From Siniperca chuatsi (taxonomy: Eukaryota > Chordata > Actinopteri > Centrarchiformes > Sinipercidae), in NCBI RefSeq assembly GCF_020085105.1, contig NC_058065.1, forward strand, positions 1,449,165 through 1,513,164: a DNA stretch of 64,000 nt. The letters run 5' to 3'. The position numbers were made by a program, and so were the translations under genes. Below, piece by piece: positions 21,690 to 34,389 of the stretch; the stretch's first letter is position 1; each line of letters opens with the position of its first letter. Under the pieces are notes generated by a model that worked only from the letters and a program-made list of their open reading frames with translations, was not told the origin of the DNA and did no database searches.

Positions 21690-22115
21690 TCAGGGTTGTA
21701 CATAATTTCAATATACAGTTTAAGTGAGCGGATTCTCCAAGCTAACGATCTCGCTAATCGTGAGTTAGCTTGGTTGCTAATAGGACAATGAGTGTCCACA
21801 GTGTGTTAAAAGCTGTATTAGTACGATGTCGTGCCTCCTAACTGTTGTGTTTATACTCTGACAGAGGAGCTGGATGTTAGCTAACATGCTAAGCTACAAT
21901 AGCCTCCTCCATCTTGTACATAATTTCAATATACAGTTTAAGTGAAGGGATTCTCAAGGCTAACGATCTCGCTAATTGTGAGTTAGCTTGGTTGCTAATA
22001 AGACAATAAGTGCGATGTCGTGCCTCCTAACTGTTGTGGGGCAGTTTATACTCTGACACAGGAGCTGGATGTTAGCTAACATGCTAAGCTACAATAGCCT
22101 CCTCCATCTTGGAGT
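21690..22115 (+). repeat. Tandem duplication of about 215 bp
   Basis: ATAATTTCAATATACAGTTT begins both copies (about 21,700 and 21,920). The copies share AGCTAACGATCTCGCTAAT, GTGCGATGTCGTGCCTCCTA-like text and CAATAGCCTCCTCCATCTT at their ends, with about 5-10% differences and small indels. No coding frame is involved. Confidence 0.85.
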
Positions 22116-23784
22116 CCGCGGCCCCCCCTTCGCTCGAAGGTCAGCTCTGTCAAGACGGCTTGTTATTGGTGAATTCACCAAAGTTGAACTCGCCACAAAA
22201 TATTTGCGGGTATTTATTTACTTTACTTTATTTTATTCAAAGTGAGGTTTTATATTTTAAATGTTTTATTTATTTTAGCATGGGATAATAAAATTAAAGT
22301 CACAAAGAAAAAAGAATGAAAATAAATGAAAAGACGTCCAAATCTAATCTCAATATTACTATTAAAATATTACTCAATATTACTATTAAAAATAACAGAA
22401 ATTTGCAAATTCCTGTAAAAACAAAACTTCTTGCCAAAAGTTTTAAATGCGGTACTTTTATTTTGAAATCAGCATTGCATTCATTATGGTGCTATTCAGG
22501 ATAAACAATGCCGACTTCACACAGCTCCGTGTATCGATACTTTCATTTCCTTTAACAATTCCTTATTGTTGGAATTGAAACTGGACAGATGTGAACTTCT
22601 GAGAGCAGATTGGCGCTGAAGTTATTTTACTTTATTTTTTATTTATACACCAAAAAGTAAAGAGATTCGTCTTCCTCTCAGTTTGGGAAAAAAAAAACAA
22701 CACACACACACACACACACAAAACAATTCATCAATACATAACCAATCAAAAAGCATCAGATCAGTATATTTATTATTATTATTTAATATTAGTTTTTTAG
22801 AGTGATTCTGAGAGCAGTTAAATTATATCTCTATGTTATTATTGTTATTTACGTCATATATGTTCAATTTGTGCTGATCAATAACCTAAAACAGAGGCAA
22901 AATAAAGTACATGAAGCCCCCCCACACACACACACACACTCAGTCCTCAGTGCGTTACACCACAGCGCCTCCTAGTGGAGCCACACAGTACTGCAATCCT
23001 CCACAGCACTACTGTCTGTAAATACTACAACTGCTCCTGCACAAAAACATTATGCAAACCGCTGAAAGTACGACTGCGGCAGGTCCAGCCGAGCGCCAGC
23101 TCCGCCACGACTAACACTACTGCACGGACTGCGGTCGTACTGCGCCGATCTATCGCAGCTGATCGTCATCCGATTGATCACAATAGATCCAAAATAACTG
23201 GATTTACATCACCTCTGCTTTATCACAACTACTGCTAGTACTCGTGTACTGAAGACTTGGATCAAGATCCCCTATACGGACCTGCAGGCACTGGACCGAA
23301 CCGGATCTGGACTCGCTTGCGCTCGTGTATCAATCATTGCCCTTTCCGCCCTGTTGGGCCACTTGAAAAGCTCGGGGAGCTGAACTGTACACGCATTACG
23401 TATAATCGCCGTACGCATTTCCACATTCTGTGTTTCCGTTTGCGTGCGGCGTTGTAATGGTTTGTGAAGTACCGTCTGCAGCTGCTATCAATAACTACAA
23501 CCGTATCTTACGCTACCATGACGACAAGTACCCCTGCTCCTTCCGCGAGTACAGCTACTACTGCCAGTACTACACCGAGTCCTGTTGATATCACATATAT
23601 TACTACTACTGCTATTACTGCTACTTTATACTACAACAACAACTAACTACTACTATTCTAATTAAAATGACAAATACTGCCACTGGCACTAGTTACTGCA
23701 ACAATACCCAAAGTACCACTACTGCTACAGTTGCTATATTACTGCTACAATTACAGTGAGCGCTACTGCTGCTACTGCTATTAT

Positions 23785-23862
23785 AATAAATAAATAATAA
23801 TAATAATAAAACTTTATTTATAGAGCACTTATCAAAACAAAGTACAAGAATTGAACACATGC
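23785..23862 (-). repeat. L2-type LINE 3' tail (minus orientation)
   Basis: An (ATA)n run is followed by AAACTTTATTTATAGAGCAC and TTATCAAAACAAAGTAC, the exact reverse complement of the tail that ends the LINE relic at 53.6 kb. Confidence 0.8.
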
Positions 23863-24792
23863 CTGCGTCTATTCACAGTTACTACCTCATCTCACACTAC
23901 TACTTAAAAATACTTCAACTACGGCTACTATTCTAATTAAAGTACGACAAATACTACTACTGCCATTGAAAGTGCTGTTACTTTACTGCAAATACTACTA
24001 CTTCTTCCACTTCTTCAGTTTCCAGCAAATGTTACTGATAATAAACAATAAGTCAGTGCGTTGTCCTCCTAAGTGACACAAACGATTATTTATTAATCTG
24101 TTTGCACACTACGTTACGGGGACCGACGTCCCCACGAGGCCACTGCACAGTCAGCTCAAGCTTTGGTTTTTTGGTTAACTCTCGACTCACTGGTCTAATG
24201 TTAAACAACCAGTGTGAAACTCTGGCCAGCTCTGCAGCCAGACAGGAAACGCGCAGCATGAGACTGTGGTCAGCTCTCTACTTCCTGTTTTCAGTCTTCT
24301 TCCTGGCACATCACACGCCTTTTCAAAACGACGACAGAGGGCAACAAACTTTAAATTAAATTACTGCTTTGAAAAAAAAAGTGTGATTGTGTTAGAATCT
24401 ACATGTTTACTTGAATAATTTCAAACTAACACTATTACTACTCCAATTAAAACTATCACAAATGTGCTCACACTGCTACTACAAATACTATTACTACTGT
24501 TTCTATTGTACAAGTACTGCTTCTGCTACTGTGTCTATAACTCCTTTAAGTGCTGCTACTGTTGTACTACTACTACTAATTATTCCAACAATACTGCCAT
24601 TGCTTCTGTTAGTACTTCTACTATTAATGCTACTATTGATAGTATGAGAAATACTACTGCCATTAATACAACAACTACTACTACTATTGCTGCTGCAATC
24701 TCTGCAAGTGCTACTGCTTCTATCACTATATATTGATACTACAACTAATATTACAGCTGCTATAACGTCCACCACCATTACTGCTACAACTA

Positions 24793-24870
24793 TAATAACA
24801 ATAATAATAAAATAATAATAATAATGATATATTTTATTTGTATGGCGCTTTAAAGAGTACTCAAAGGCAC
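24793..24870 (-). repeat. L2-type LINE 3' tail, divergent
   Basis: (AAT)n followed by GATATATTTTATTTGTATGG and CGCTTTAAAGAGTACTC matches the 3' tail layout of the same LINE group at lower identity. Confidence 0.6.
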
Positions 24871-25999
24871 TACTACCAAAGCGACATACAAATTACTACT
24901 ATTGCTAATACTATACCAATTAAAACTCAATCACATATACGACTACTAGCGCACTACTGCTATTAATACTGCTATGTCATACTACCAATTCAATGCTACT
25001 ACGACTATTTGCACGTAATTTAACTTAGCTGTATTATAGTGTTTTATATTTTGATTTGCACATCTCTTATTTCTTACTAGAAATAATTGTCTCGTTGCGG
25101 ACTTATTTTATTATTATTTCTATTTCTACATCTATCTTTTAATCTGTTTACACACTCGCCACATGATCAGTTGGTTTTTGGTTAAGAATAGGGAACTAGT
25201 AGTGGTTATGGTTAATATAATGGTGAGTCTCAGGGAATTCGTGTCCTTCTAAGACAAAGACAAGTTTGCGTGTGGGTGTTAGACATCGTGGATGTCATAT
25301 GACGGTCAGTCCATCTGCCGTGCAGACAAAACAAACTTAGTTTCACTCTACTCAGATTTCTGGGGAATTTATTTAAAATTTTCCAGTGTCCAGTTCCGTG
25401 TTGATGTCTCTTGACTTTTGACCGCTGTGGTAAAACACTGACATGAGTCTTGTTGCCACATGATGATGATCATGATGTCATTGAGAAATTAGCTGATTCA
25501 CACCGTGTGGCAACAGCCAAAAGGTACTTTTAAACATTTAAACCTCAAATAAACTTAAACTGAAGCAATTCATAATTACAAACACATGAACAATTAATAT
25601 AAAATGACAAATAGTTAATTTGCTGCTAACTTTGACCTACTTAGGTACACAAATGTCTATGTTCATCATCACCTTAGGTTTCTATCAGACTGAAGTGTGA
25701 AGTCTAAAATGAGGATGTGGCTTCACAGTTTTTCATTAGCATGAATTTCAGTTGAGCTGTGGTTAAAAAGCTCCCTGAAAGTCTCCATAACTAAAAATAA
25801 CCACATTATATTTACTCTGATACTGAAGTTACTTTACTTCTACAACCACTATTAATGCCACTGTCAGGTGATTATACACAAATGAAACCATACTCTGCCA
25901 ACTGTCAAGTTACTTACAAGTACAGCAAAAAACAAACTTTTTTCTTTGTCCAGGAGAGGTGTCCTCTTTTCAAGACATGGGCCCATAAAAGTAAATAGG

Positions 26000-26240
26000 T
26001 AACCTAGACGCAAAGAGTACGTTTACTCAAGTATTTAAAGGTCCAGTGTGGAGGATTTAGTGGCATCTAGCAGTGAAATTGCAGTTTCTGCAGCTGCTCC
26101 TAAATGTTCCACACTGGAGCTTTAAGTACAATTTCGAGGTAGTTGTACTTTGAGTATTTGCATGTTATGCATTGCACTACATTTTGTAGGCAAATATTGT
26201 ACTTTTTACTCCACTACATTTATTTAATAACTTTAGTTGC
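26000..26240 (-). repeat. AGTAC-type repeat interrupted by a MITE
   Basis: AGTACGTTTACTCAAGTATT on the left and TTAAGTACAATTTCGAGGTA on the right are the two halves of the dispersed AGTAC-type repeat. The MITE at 26,035-26,125 separates them, so the MITE is the younger insertion. Confidence 0.75.
26035..26125. mobile_element. 91-bp MITE with TTAA target duplication
   Basis: Terminal inverted repeats AAAGGTCCAGTGTGGA and TCCACACTGGAGCTTT (one mismatch) are flanked on both sides by TTAA. The inner part (GTGGCATCTAGCAGTGAAAT) is familiar from many percomorph genomes. It has no coding capacity. A TTAA target is typical of piggyBac-related elements, but the superfamily is not proven. Confidence 0.85.
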
Positions 26241-26399
26241 GTTGCAGATTTATATTATTCAAACAAAATATCAATCACTTAATAAATTCTGATATATTAT
26301 TATAGGTTAAGCTACCCAGCAGTATATAGAGTAGTTAGCAGCTTTAACAGCTGCAACATTAAAGTGGTCAGAGCGTTGCTTTTCCAGTTAAAAGGTTGG

Positions 26400-29300
26400 T
26401 GTTGGATGTCAGGCCGAGGACAAATTCAGACACTGCCGAGTAATGAAAACATTCATACATTACAGGTAAAAAATTGACTACGGTCTTGAAGGTCTGAAGT
26501 TGCCAACTAGCAGCACTTACAGGAAGCATTTCACAGTAACTCTGAATCTTAAACAGACAGATCTGAGGTCGTCTTAAAGTTTAGTAAGACTCAAAAGTTT
26601 TCCCTTTTAATGGTCTTCTCATCCACAAATAAATCACATTTTGAGCTGTGATATCTTGGTAGAAATGACTTCTTGATTATCTCTAGCACTCTGCTGAAGT
26701 ATGTTACTAGTTCCCAGGGTGCACTGCTGTTTTCACAGCCCTTTCAGGTGCCTATGTTTCAGGACGTTCTTGTTTTTCTTCTGGTTGGGACCATTAAAGA
26801 GTTAAGAACGTAAGATGTTTACATTCAACAGTCTCTTGAGGTTTTGTGATGTGTGATGGAGCGATGACACACGACGCCACAAGAGGCCTCATGCACGTCA
26901 ACAGAAACTTCGTAAGAACCACTAAAAAGTTGATGTACGAATGAGGTGGATTTAAAATATTACATGAGAGTGTGTTACAGTGCAATCAGTAAAATGACAG
27001 ATAGTCATTTATCTGTTTTGAAAGGTTTCAACTCAATAAGAAATTAGCATACAGCTGTGGTGTCAGCTCTGACACAAAAAACAGGAAGTTCTTAACGCTT
27101 TACCAAAAGCAACCTGGCATTGGACTTTTTACTTTTAACAGTATTTTTACACTGTAGTATTGCTCCTTTTACTTCAGAATACTTCTTCCACCACTGAAAA
27201 TTATAGAAACAAATGCTCAGAGTTGGCTGCTGCGGTGCTGTAGGGGTGCACGAGAAATAAATATATGGTAAGATTAAAGTCGAGTTTTCCATGTTTTCAA
27301 TGAGTTTCTGTTTGCTCAAACCAAACAAAATTGTGCGAATCATATGTTATGCCGAAGCAATACTCTGGAAGGAACATGGGAACAATTCGCGTGTAGCTTT
27401 TTGACGGGGCAGTCTGAGGATGAGGAATCTTTCAACTTGTTGTGTACATGTCTTTCTTACAAATGTGACCAAACTGTTGAGATGTCATTTACATCTTGCA
27501 GAGATCACACCAAAACCTACACTTGTGGTTTGGAAGATCTGTTGACGCCGGCAAACATGCAACTTCAGTTCGGAGAAAAGAAAGCATGAACACAAGGTCG
27601 AAAAGGTTGTAAGTGGACTAGTTCTTTCTGGAGCTTTTAACCACATTTATTATCTCTGGAACAGTCAAAACCTCCAGAAAAATCTAGATAGAGGCTGAGA
27701 TTTGTTTTTAAACTACTGTTTCCACAGCCCAACACTGATGCTCAAACAAACATTTAGACTTTAAACAGCAACACCTCATTGTGGTTATTCACACATACGT
27801 TGTTCAGGAACTTGTACTTTTTACATCTGAAACCTTTCGTAATCACAGAAGAAAACTGTGAGAATGATGACTTGCTGCAGTTTAAACACACATAACTTTA
27901 TTTTAAAATCTAGTGGAGATCCCAAAGTTTCCAATGATACCACATCAAGCTGAATTTTGAGGGAAATCTGTCTAAAATCAAGCAGCAAACTGTAGAATAT
28001 TTGATGCAATGGTGCAGCCATAAACAACATGCAGTCTTGGGTGTGAATATTTCACTCAGTGTGGAAACATCTTACAGCAGCTGGAACAAGACGAGCGCCT
28101 ATGAGATAATGTTACTTAAAGGTTACATTTGAATTGAGAGGTTAATTTGGTCTTCATGCCCCCACCATCTGACCACAGAGCTGTTGGTTTCATAAACCTC
28201 TCCTCCCACAGTGCAGCTCAACAGCAGAAAAATTTGTTCTATCCAAAATAGAAACCAGCATAAATTGCGTTTAAAATATTTAAGGAACTGAGATACAGTA
28301 CATACCAGTCAAAATGAGAACTTTATTGTACTGTACACACAGTCAGTGGAGTAAAACTCAAAAGTAATCAAAAGCTAACATGAAGGCAAAGAGCTGAGAG
28401 GAGTCCTACAAAGTCCTGTTAATCCTTTAAACACCACACCTGCTGTATTTAGTTACATTTCGGCTTGTTATTTGGGAAAGTTAAGGATGTTTAGTTTAAT
28501 AATTGCGATTAATGATTTTTGTGAAATCAGGCCCAAGCCGTGGTCACAATGTTACATTACCAGTTGAAAAGCTGAAGTTGAAGGTCAGGCCACGGACAAC
28601 TTTAGACACTTGAGTACATGGGAGGTCCAAAATGTTGCCAACTAAGCAGCACTTACAGGAAATATTTTATGGCAACTGTGACTCATTGTAGACTCAGATC
28701 TGAGGCCGTCTTAAAGTTTAGCACAAGGATAAATGTGTAACTGAAACGTTTTCTTAACCTTTTAATGGTCTTCTCAACTGTTTGGTAGAGCACATTTTGA
28801 GCTCTGGTATCTCGGTGAAACATTTATTGTACTCAACCTGGTAGAACACTTGTAGCACTCCTCTTTAGCATGTTAAAATGCAAAAATGCATTGTTTGTAC
28901 AACATTTTCAGGGGCCTTTGACATTTCTGCAACAGCTTTCAAACTGAAATTTCACAGACAGCAGGAGAATCAATGCCTTTAGTTTTTTTGTCTTAACTGC
29001 AGGCCTTCAAAAGGTCTTAAAAAGCTTGAATTTAGTTTCCTCCAAACAAAAAAAGCCTTAAAAAAGGTATTAATGTGTGGGATCTGCAGGTCATCAAAAG
29101 TCTTTAAAAGTACTGAGCTTCCTACAGAAAGTCCTTAGAAGGTATTAAAACGTCTTAAATGTAATGAACAAAGGTGTTACATCTTGTCTCTTGCAGTAGG
29201 CTGTAACGTTAGCTAGAAAATGTTTCTGTATGTGACTGCAGGCTGTCAGGAGACGTTACACCTCTAAACTAACAGAGCGATTGTTGGAGTTTCAGTCAAA

Positions 29301-29640
29301 CACTATCACTGCAGCAGCTAGTAAGCTCATCATCTTATAATGTACAAGTCAGGATTTTAACAAAAACTTCAATGATTAAATGAATCAATGATTAAATTAA
29401 TTCAAGTTCATACTTATTAATAACCGGTTAGACTGTGAAACAGGCATTGCATTGCATTCTATGTGGTATTAAAAAGCTCTTAAAAAGTCTTACATTTAAC
29501 TTGGTGAACCTGCAGAAACCCTGTAATGTTTGTTCTGGATGTGAAGCAAATTTTCATCTTGCTTTTTCAACAAGTTCGAAGAACAACAAAAAAGGTTGTT
29601 GTCACCGCGATGGTTAAGGTTTGGTGAAAATGGGCTCTTA
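26400..29640. other. Gene-poor segment with internal duplications
   Basis: Blocks around 26,510-26,670 and 28,640-28,820 are paralogous: both contain CAGATCTGAGG, GTCTTAAAGTTTAG, TTTTAATGGTCTTCTC and CACATTTTGAGCTSTG. A block at about 29,080-29,200 recurs at about 30,120-30,220 (AGGTCATCAAAAGTCTTTAA, AACAAAGGTGTTACATCTTG). These look like decayed units of the same local tandem duplication that made the Ig receptor pair. One 81-codon plus-strand frame (27,344-27,589) has no recognisable features. Confidence 0.55.
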
Positions 29641-29679
29641 TCAGAAACTTTTTCTTCCTTCATGGTGAGATAAGTGTTC

Positions 29680-30060
29680 TTCACTTCCTATTTCACGAGG
29701 TGATACGCGGTGCATGTCACGTCTGGTAATCTAAACGCCAAATTCCAAATTTCATCAGACGCTCAACAACCGGAAGTTAAGGCTGCTCCCTCCCAGATAT
29801 TCAGGTGATCCATGACAGGGATACTTAGAGTTGTGGGAGTACTTCTTAAATATTTATGACGAGAAAACAGGAAGTGAAGCTCTGAACGCTTCAACCCTCC
29901 CTCAAAACCACAAGAGGCCGACCAGATGTCAGACACACTGCTCAGACCACAAGACGCCTGTCTCCTCTGGGTTTGTTGTTTGTTGTCTATAAAAGTCAGA
30001 TACCAGAACTTCTGCAATACCTTTCAAACTAAAGTCTGACAGACAGCAGACAGCAACACC
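29680..30060 (-). other. Orphan copy of the Ig-receptor upstream flank
   Basis: This stretch matches the 5' flank of receptor copy A (34,450-34,740) and, over a shorter length, copy B (40,220-40,320). Shared strings include TTCATCAGACGCTCAACAAC, AACAGGAAGTGAAGCTCTGA and CACAAGAGGCCGACCAGATG. No Ig exon lies where one would be expected to its left, so the attached gene is lost or never arrived. Confidence 0.75.
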
Positions 30061-30738
30061 TTTAGTTTTAAGTTTGGACCTTAAAACCGCCAGTCTGCAC
30101 TCTGATATCCTGTCTTAATGTATGAGATCTGCAGGTCATCAAAAGTCTTTAAAAGTCCTTAGAAGGTAATAAAAAGTCTTAAATGAATTGAACAAAGGTG
30201 TTACATCTTGTCTCTTGGCTGCTGGTGAACTTGGTGAACCTGCAGAATGTTTGTTCTGGATGTGAAGCAAATTTGCGTCTTGATTTATTCACATGAATTC
30301 AACAAGTTCGAAGAACAACAAAATAGGTCGTAGGCACCGCGATGGTTAAGGTTTGCACAAGTTCAGGCAACTAAAACTACTTTGTTAAGATTAGCCACAA
30401 TTTGTGCCTCTCTTTCCAGAGTCTTAAAAATCTTGAAGAAAATCAATCAAAAATGATTCTGTCCACTGAATTATAATAAACGCTTTTAAGCTGTTTCCCA
30501 AGTTACGACTCTGTTTCTTATTCAGGTAGCCGGTGTCTTTGTTTTGGGAAACAAGTTAAAAATCTTTATTATAATTCAACGGACAGAATATATTTTCATC
30601 CATCCAGATGTCCAACAGATTGTTGCTCTGAGGTAGTGGAGCACAAGTCCCCTCACTTCTCGAATCAGTCTAAATGTCAAATATACATAAAGCTGTTGAG
30701 TGGACAAGAGTCCAGGTACAGTCCATGTGTCCAGGTGT

Positions 30739-33700
30739 TCAGTAACCGTCCAGGTGTCTCAGGTGTCGCTGTCGAGGCAGCGTGGATCGAGGAAGCTCTG
30801 GTGAGAGGCAGCTGGCTGGGGGGGCTCTGAAGGTGGGGAGCTGGATCTCCTTGTACACACAGCAGGAGTGCTGAGAACGGTACAAAGTACAGTAAAGTAT
30901 ACAGCACACGAGTAGTTCCACTGATAGCGCTGTTAGCAGTAGTAGAAGAAGAAAAGGTGAAGTACAAGATTACGTGATAGAGTCTTGCAGCAATCGCAGT
31001 AATAACTCTAGATGTAGTAGAGGTTGTAGAATTGATAGTAACAGGAGGAGTAATTGTAACAAATATAGAAGTAGAACCAGTAATTAGCATCTGCTATAAA
31101 CACTATCATACTTGCATCGGATAGCTGTTTTCAGTTTGTCTATGTATACTGCATCTGCCCCTATCAAATAAACCATAATTAAATAAATAGTAGCAACAGT
31201 AACAGCAATTGTATTAGAGTAGCATTATTAGTAGGAAATAGCAGTATTGGCAGTAATAGGGATAATAGTAGCAGTAACTAGTAGAAGCATTAGAGTATAT
31301 AGATAAATAGCAGCGGCTTGTTTACCTGGACTGTCTCCAGCGTCTCTGGGTTCTCACAGGTGAAAGGTGAAGGCTCATTCACCTGGGAGCTGCAGTCCTT
31401 CCTCTTCAAACACGGAGATGTAAAAACGAACCCTGCCAACAGAGCGTCAGGTGAGTCAAACTAATACAATTTCACCCTGAGCTTCATACGAGAAATGTTT
31501 AAAATCTTCGGTCAAACACTCGTCTTAGACAGTTACATTTCGGAACAAACTACTCAATGCGAAAGCACGAAACTATGTCTTTGGTTTGCAAGAAGCAACA
31601 GAAACACAACGAGTTACCTGGTCCAGTAAGTCAAGAAGACGAGTTTTAGCTAACATCTTGAATTTTAAACATTTTGTGATTGCAGTGCACTTCCGTAAAA
31701 GCCAATCTTGTTTTAAGCTCAACATTAATGCAATTCTGAGTGATAGTTAATAATGTAATTATCTATTAAAATGACCAATAATAAGATTTAAAGAATGTTC
31801 TCTAATGTTAAACATTATTACTTTCTACAACACTTCTGTACCAGCAGCACAAAAACACGAGACATGCAGAACATGCAGAAGCTCTTGGCATTTATAGTGC
31901 AGTGACCACAAAGTCTACTGGGGTTCAAAACGAATAACAGACTCACCTATTACTACTAAGAGGAGGACGTTCAGGGCGAGTGAGCCGTATGTGACTAGGG
32001 GTGCTGACAAGATGTCTGGGTGGTTTGCTTTAGAGTCGTTGGTGGACGGCGGGATAGGGACGTCTGGAAAAATAAAAGTGACAAAAATGAACCAAGAAAC
32101 TGAGGAGAGCTGCTGACGGATCAAATGGCTGCAGAAAAGCACAAGAAAATCGATTCTTGTAACTTTTAAGTGTCTTTACACTCACACACGTATTTACAGC
32201 AGCAAACTGAGGTCGACAGTAAAATGCGGTTTGCCATTAGCATGGCAAGGCATTTTGAGTAAAGGTCTCAGTCTGCTTCAAACTATGTACTTGTCAGATT
32301 GTCTAACAGCGAATGAAACCTCCTTTAAGACAGCAAACAATTTCTGCAACTTTCCTAAACAGACCATCTGACAATCACGCCAACTTTTAATAGTCCGACA
32401 TTTTGGGTAATCCTCTTCTTCTCTTTCTCTCTGAGAGTCAGATGTTCAGATTAATAACACTAAATATGAAGCTACAGCCAGCAGCTGGTTAGCTTAGCTT
32501 AGCATAAAGACTGAAAACAGGGGGGGAAAGCTAGACTGGCTCTGTGCGCAGGTAACAAAACATCTTGTTTGTTTAATCCGTACAAAAACCGAATTGTAAG
32601 AACAACATGTTGCAGAGTTACGGGGTTATATGTGCAGGACTATTTCTTTCCTGGAGCAGTGACTTTGTCAAGTTGCAGCTGGTTGACTGGCAGTGACGAG
32701 AAGACTTAAGGAAGTCACCCCGCCCAGCCAAGGAATAGTCCGGCACAAATATAACATGTTAGTCAGTGGGCTTTAGAGTTCCTGGTAGGTGGATTTTGCG
32801 CAGAGTACTTTGACTTTTTGGCTGGATGATCCAAAAAGCAGTTTGTTGAAGCAGGAGGTTCTAACTGCAGGCTTTTCAAATGTGGCCATTCAGAGCAGGG
32901 GCCTGTTTCCTGAAGAAACCTATTGCTGTTTACCACTTGAGGTAATTTACCCTCTCTCAGGACGGTCATTTGTGACGGTCAAAGCGTCCAAAGCGTCCAA
33001 TGCTGGGAAGCGGCGCGACCCGTCGCTTCCAAAAACGCCCCTGTGGACACGTACCATTAGGCTGTGGGTGTGCTAAGCTAACGTGTTAAAAAATATAGTA
33101 ACTATATAACTGATAGACAGAGAGGGGCAGAGGTGGAGGAAGCACTCGGATCCTTTACTACAGTAAAAGTTATAATACACACTTTAAAAATACTCTGCTG
33201 CAGTGAAAGTTCAATTGTTCGGTTTGTAAAACTCGTGAAAACAGTGAGAAATGCCGTCACGTCGACCCAGAGTCCGACCCAGAGTGTCCGACCGACAGTC
33301 CAAAGCTCGACGTTATTAACAAACATTACAGTTATTACAGTCATTCAGAGGAAAAGCAGCAAATCTGCACATCTGAGGAGCTGCAGCCAGGAAGTGTTTA
33401 CAGACGCTGTATGCGGAGGCAGCCAGGACAAGGATACGACGTCAATGTGGCCATTCAAGGGGCCCATTTCCGGAAATACAAGCCACAATTATTATAAATG
33501 ATTTCCTCTTGCCTAATTTTGACACTTTTCACTAATCAAAAATAAAGCCATACTTGCAACATGTTTTGGATGACACTTCACAAAACCTTGTTTATTTAAA
33601 GTAAACTGAAGTGGGAAGGTTGTCGAATATTAATAGAAGTCAGACGCTGTTGAAACAGAACTAGGGCATTTCCTGTTGCATTAAAGATAAAGCCATACTC

Positions 33701-34373
33701 TCAACCATGCTTGAGCCTGCAAGATCTGAAATATGTGACCAGCAACCATTTGTGATCTGCGTGATAGCAGTACCTGAAACAGATGAACACTTGTTTGGAT
33801 GACACTTCATACGACATTGTCTGTCAAGTAAACTTAACCTGTGGAAGATTCTTACATCCAATAACAACCAAATATCCAACCTTTCTATTGATTCTATAAT
33901 TAATAAACAAAATGTCACAATGCACACGTGACAGAACAGACTTCAGCTCTAAACTTAAGACTAATAGAAGGGAGGAATTAAAAAGTCTACAACAAGCATT
34001 TGTTAAAAAGCTGGTCCTTACCTGAGACGAGGCGGATGCCGTCTTTAAACTTGTTGTTGTCTGGCGTCTTTGAACAGAAGTAAAGCCTGAAATCCTCTGC
34101 TGTGATGTTTGTGATCACCAGTCTGTTTCCCATGGCTATATATTTGGTCATCACAGGGTAAACGAAATACTTGTTGTCAGTGGGATTCGTACTAAAGGTG
34201 CGGACGATGCATCCTATGAACTGGCTGTGGATCTCCATGAACCAGAAGATGTTTGAAATGTTCAAAGAGCAGTTTAAGGTGACGTTTTGACCCAGCTCCG
34301 CCTTGACCTGAGTCGGGTTCTCGGCCTCAGCACACCCCAGAAACACCGGGAGGATCATCCAAAGCAGATCCAT
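30739..34373 (-). CDS. Ig-V receptor copy A, defective ITIM exon
   Basis: This is a single-pass Ig-superfamily receptor, with four exons read by splice signals: 34,373-34,022 (signal peptide MDLLWMILPVFLGCAEA plus one V-type Ig domain with LNC, IFWF and the C-terminal Cys in AEDFRLYFC); 32,063-31,947 (stalk DVPIPPSTNDSK and start of the membrane helix VTYGSLALNVLLLVV); 31,432-31,326 (rest of the helix and a basic cytoplasmic start, CLKRKDCSSQ); and a tail exon ending at 30,739. Phases are 1, 1 and 0 and agree. An in-frame ATG lies 18 bases upstream of the chosen start. In the tail exon the AG used in copy B is TG here (30,857-30,856). The next usable acceptor is GTTCTCAG (exon from 30,870), giving HSCCVYKEIQLP. 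The ITIM hydrophobic residue then becomes Cys. The family resembles fish novel immune-type or similar Ig-V inhibitory receptors; exact family unknown. Confidence 0.75.
30880..31310 (+). repeat. Degenerate AGT/AGC triplet repeat, copy A intron
   Basis: AGTAGAAG, GTAGCAGT, ATAGTAGC and similar triplet text fill the intron next to the tail exon. It contains a single copy of the 22-bp motif AACTAGTAGAAGCATTAG that is expanded in copy B. Confidence 0.8.
32385..32800. mobile_element. Dispersed teleost element in copy A intron
   Basis: AGCTGGTTAGCTTAGCTTAG, CATAAAGACTGAAAACAGGG, TTTGTTTAATCCGTACAAAA and AATAGTCCGGCACAAATA are well-known strings of a common percomorph non-autonomous repeat. Copy B carries it at the same place (about 37,540-37,955), so it was there before the duplication. 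Confidence 0.75.
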
Positions 34374-34389
34374 GATCAGGTGCAGCACC

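Larger units (their letters stand above)
22975..25020 (+). repeat. Degenerate ACT/GCT/ATT triplet repeat field
   Basis: Long stretches are made almost wholly of triplets ACT, GCT, ATT, ACA and TAC in shifting order (for example CTACTGCTATTACTGCTACT), interrupted by unique sequence and two LINE tails. Three-base periodicity gives long Thr/Tyr/Ser/Leu frames that are not genes. The reverse-complement form (AGT/AGC/GTA) recurs at 30.9-31.3, 35.8-36.1 and 40.5-41.25 kb. Confidence 0.85.

Noticed and set aside
22975..24780. Threonine- and tyrosine-rich frames
   Set aside because: Products of ACT/GCT/ATT triplet fields with three-base period; no homology recognised.
27344..27589. 81-codon plus-strand frame starting MLCRSNTLEG
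   Set aside because: No recognised family, splice signals or repeat of the frame in the paralogous block; left as unproven.
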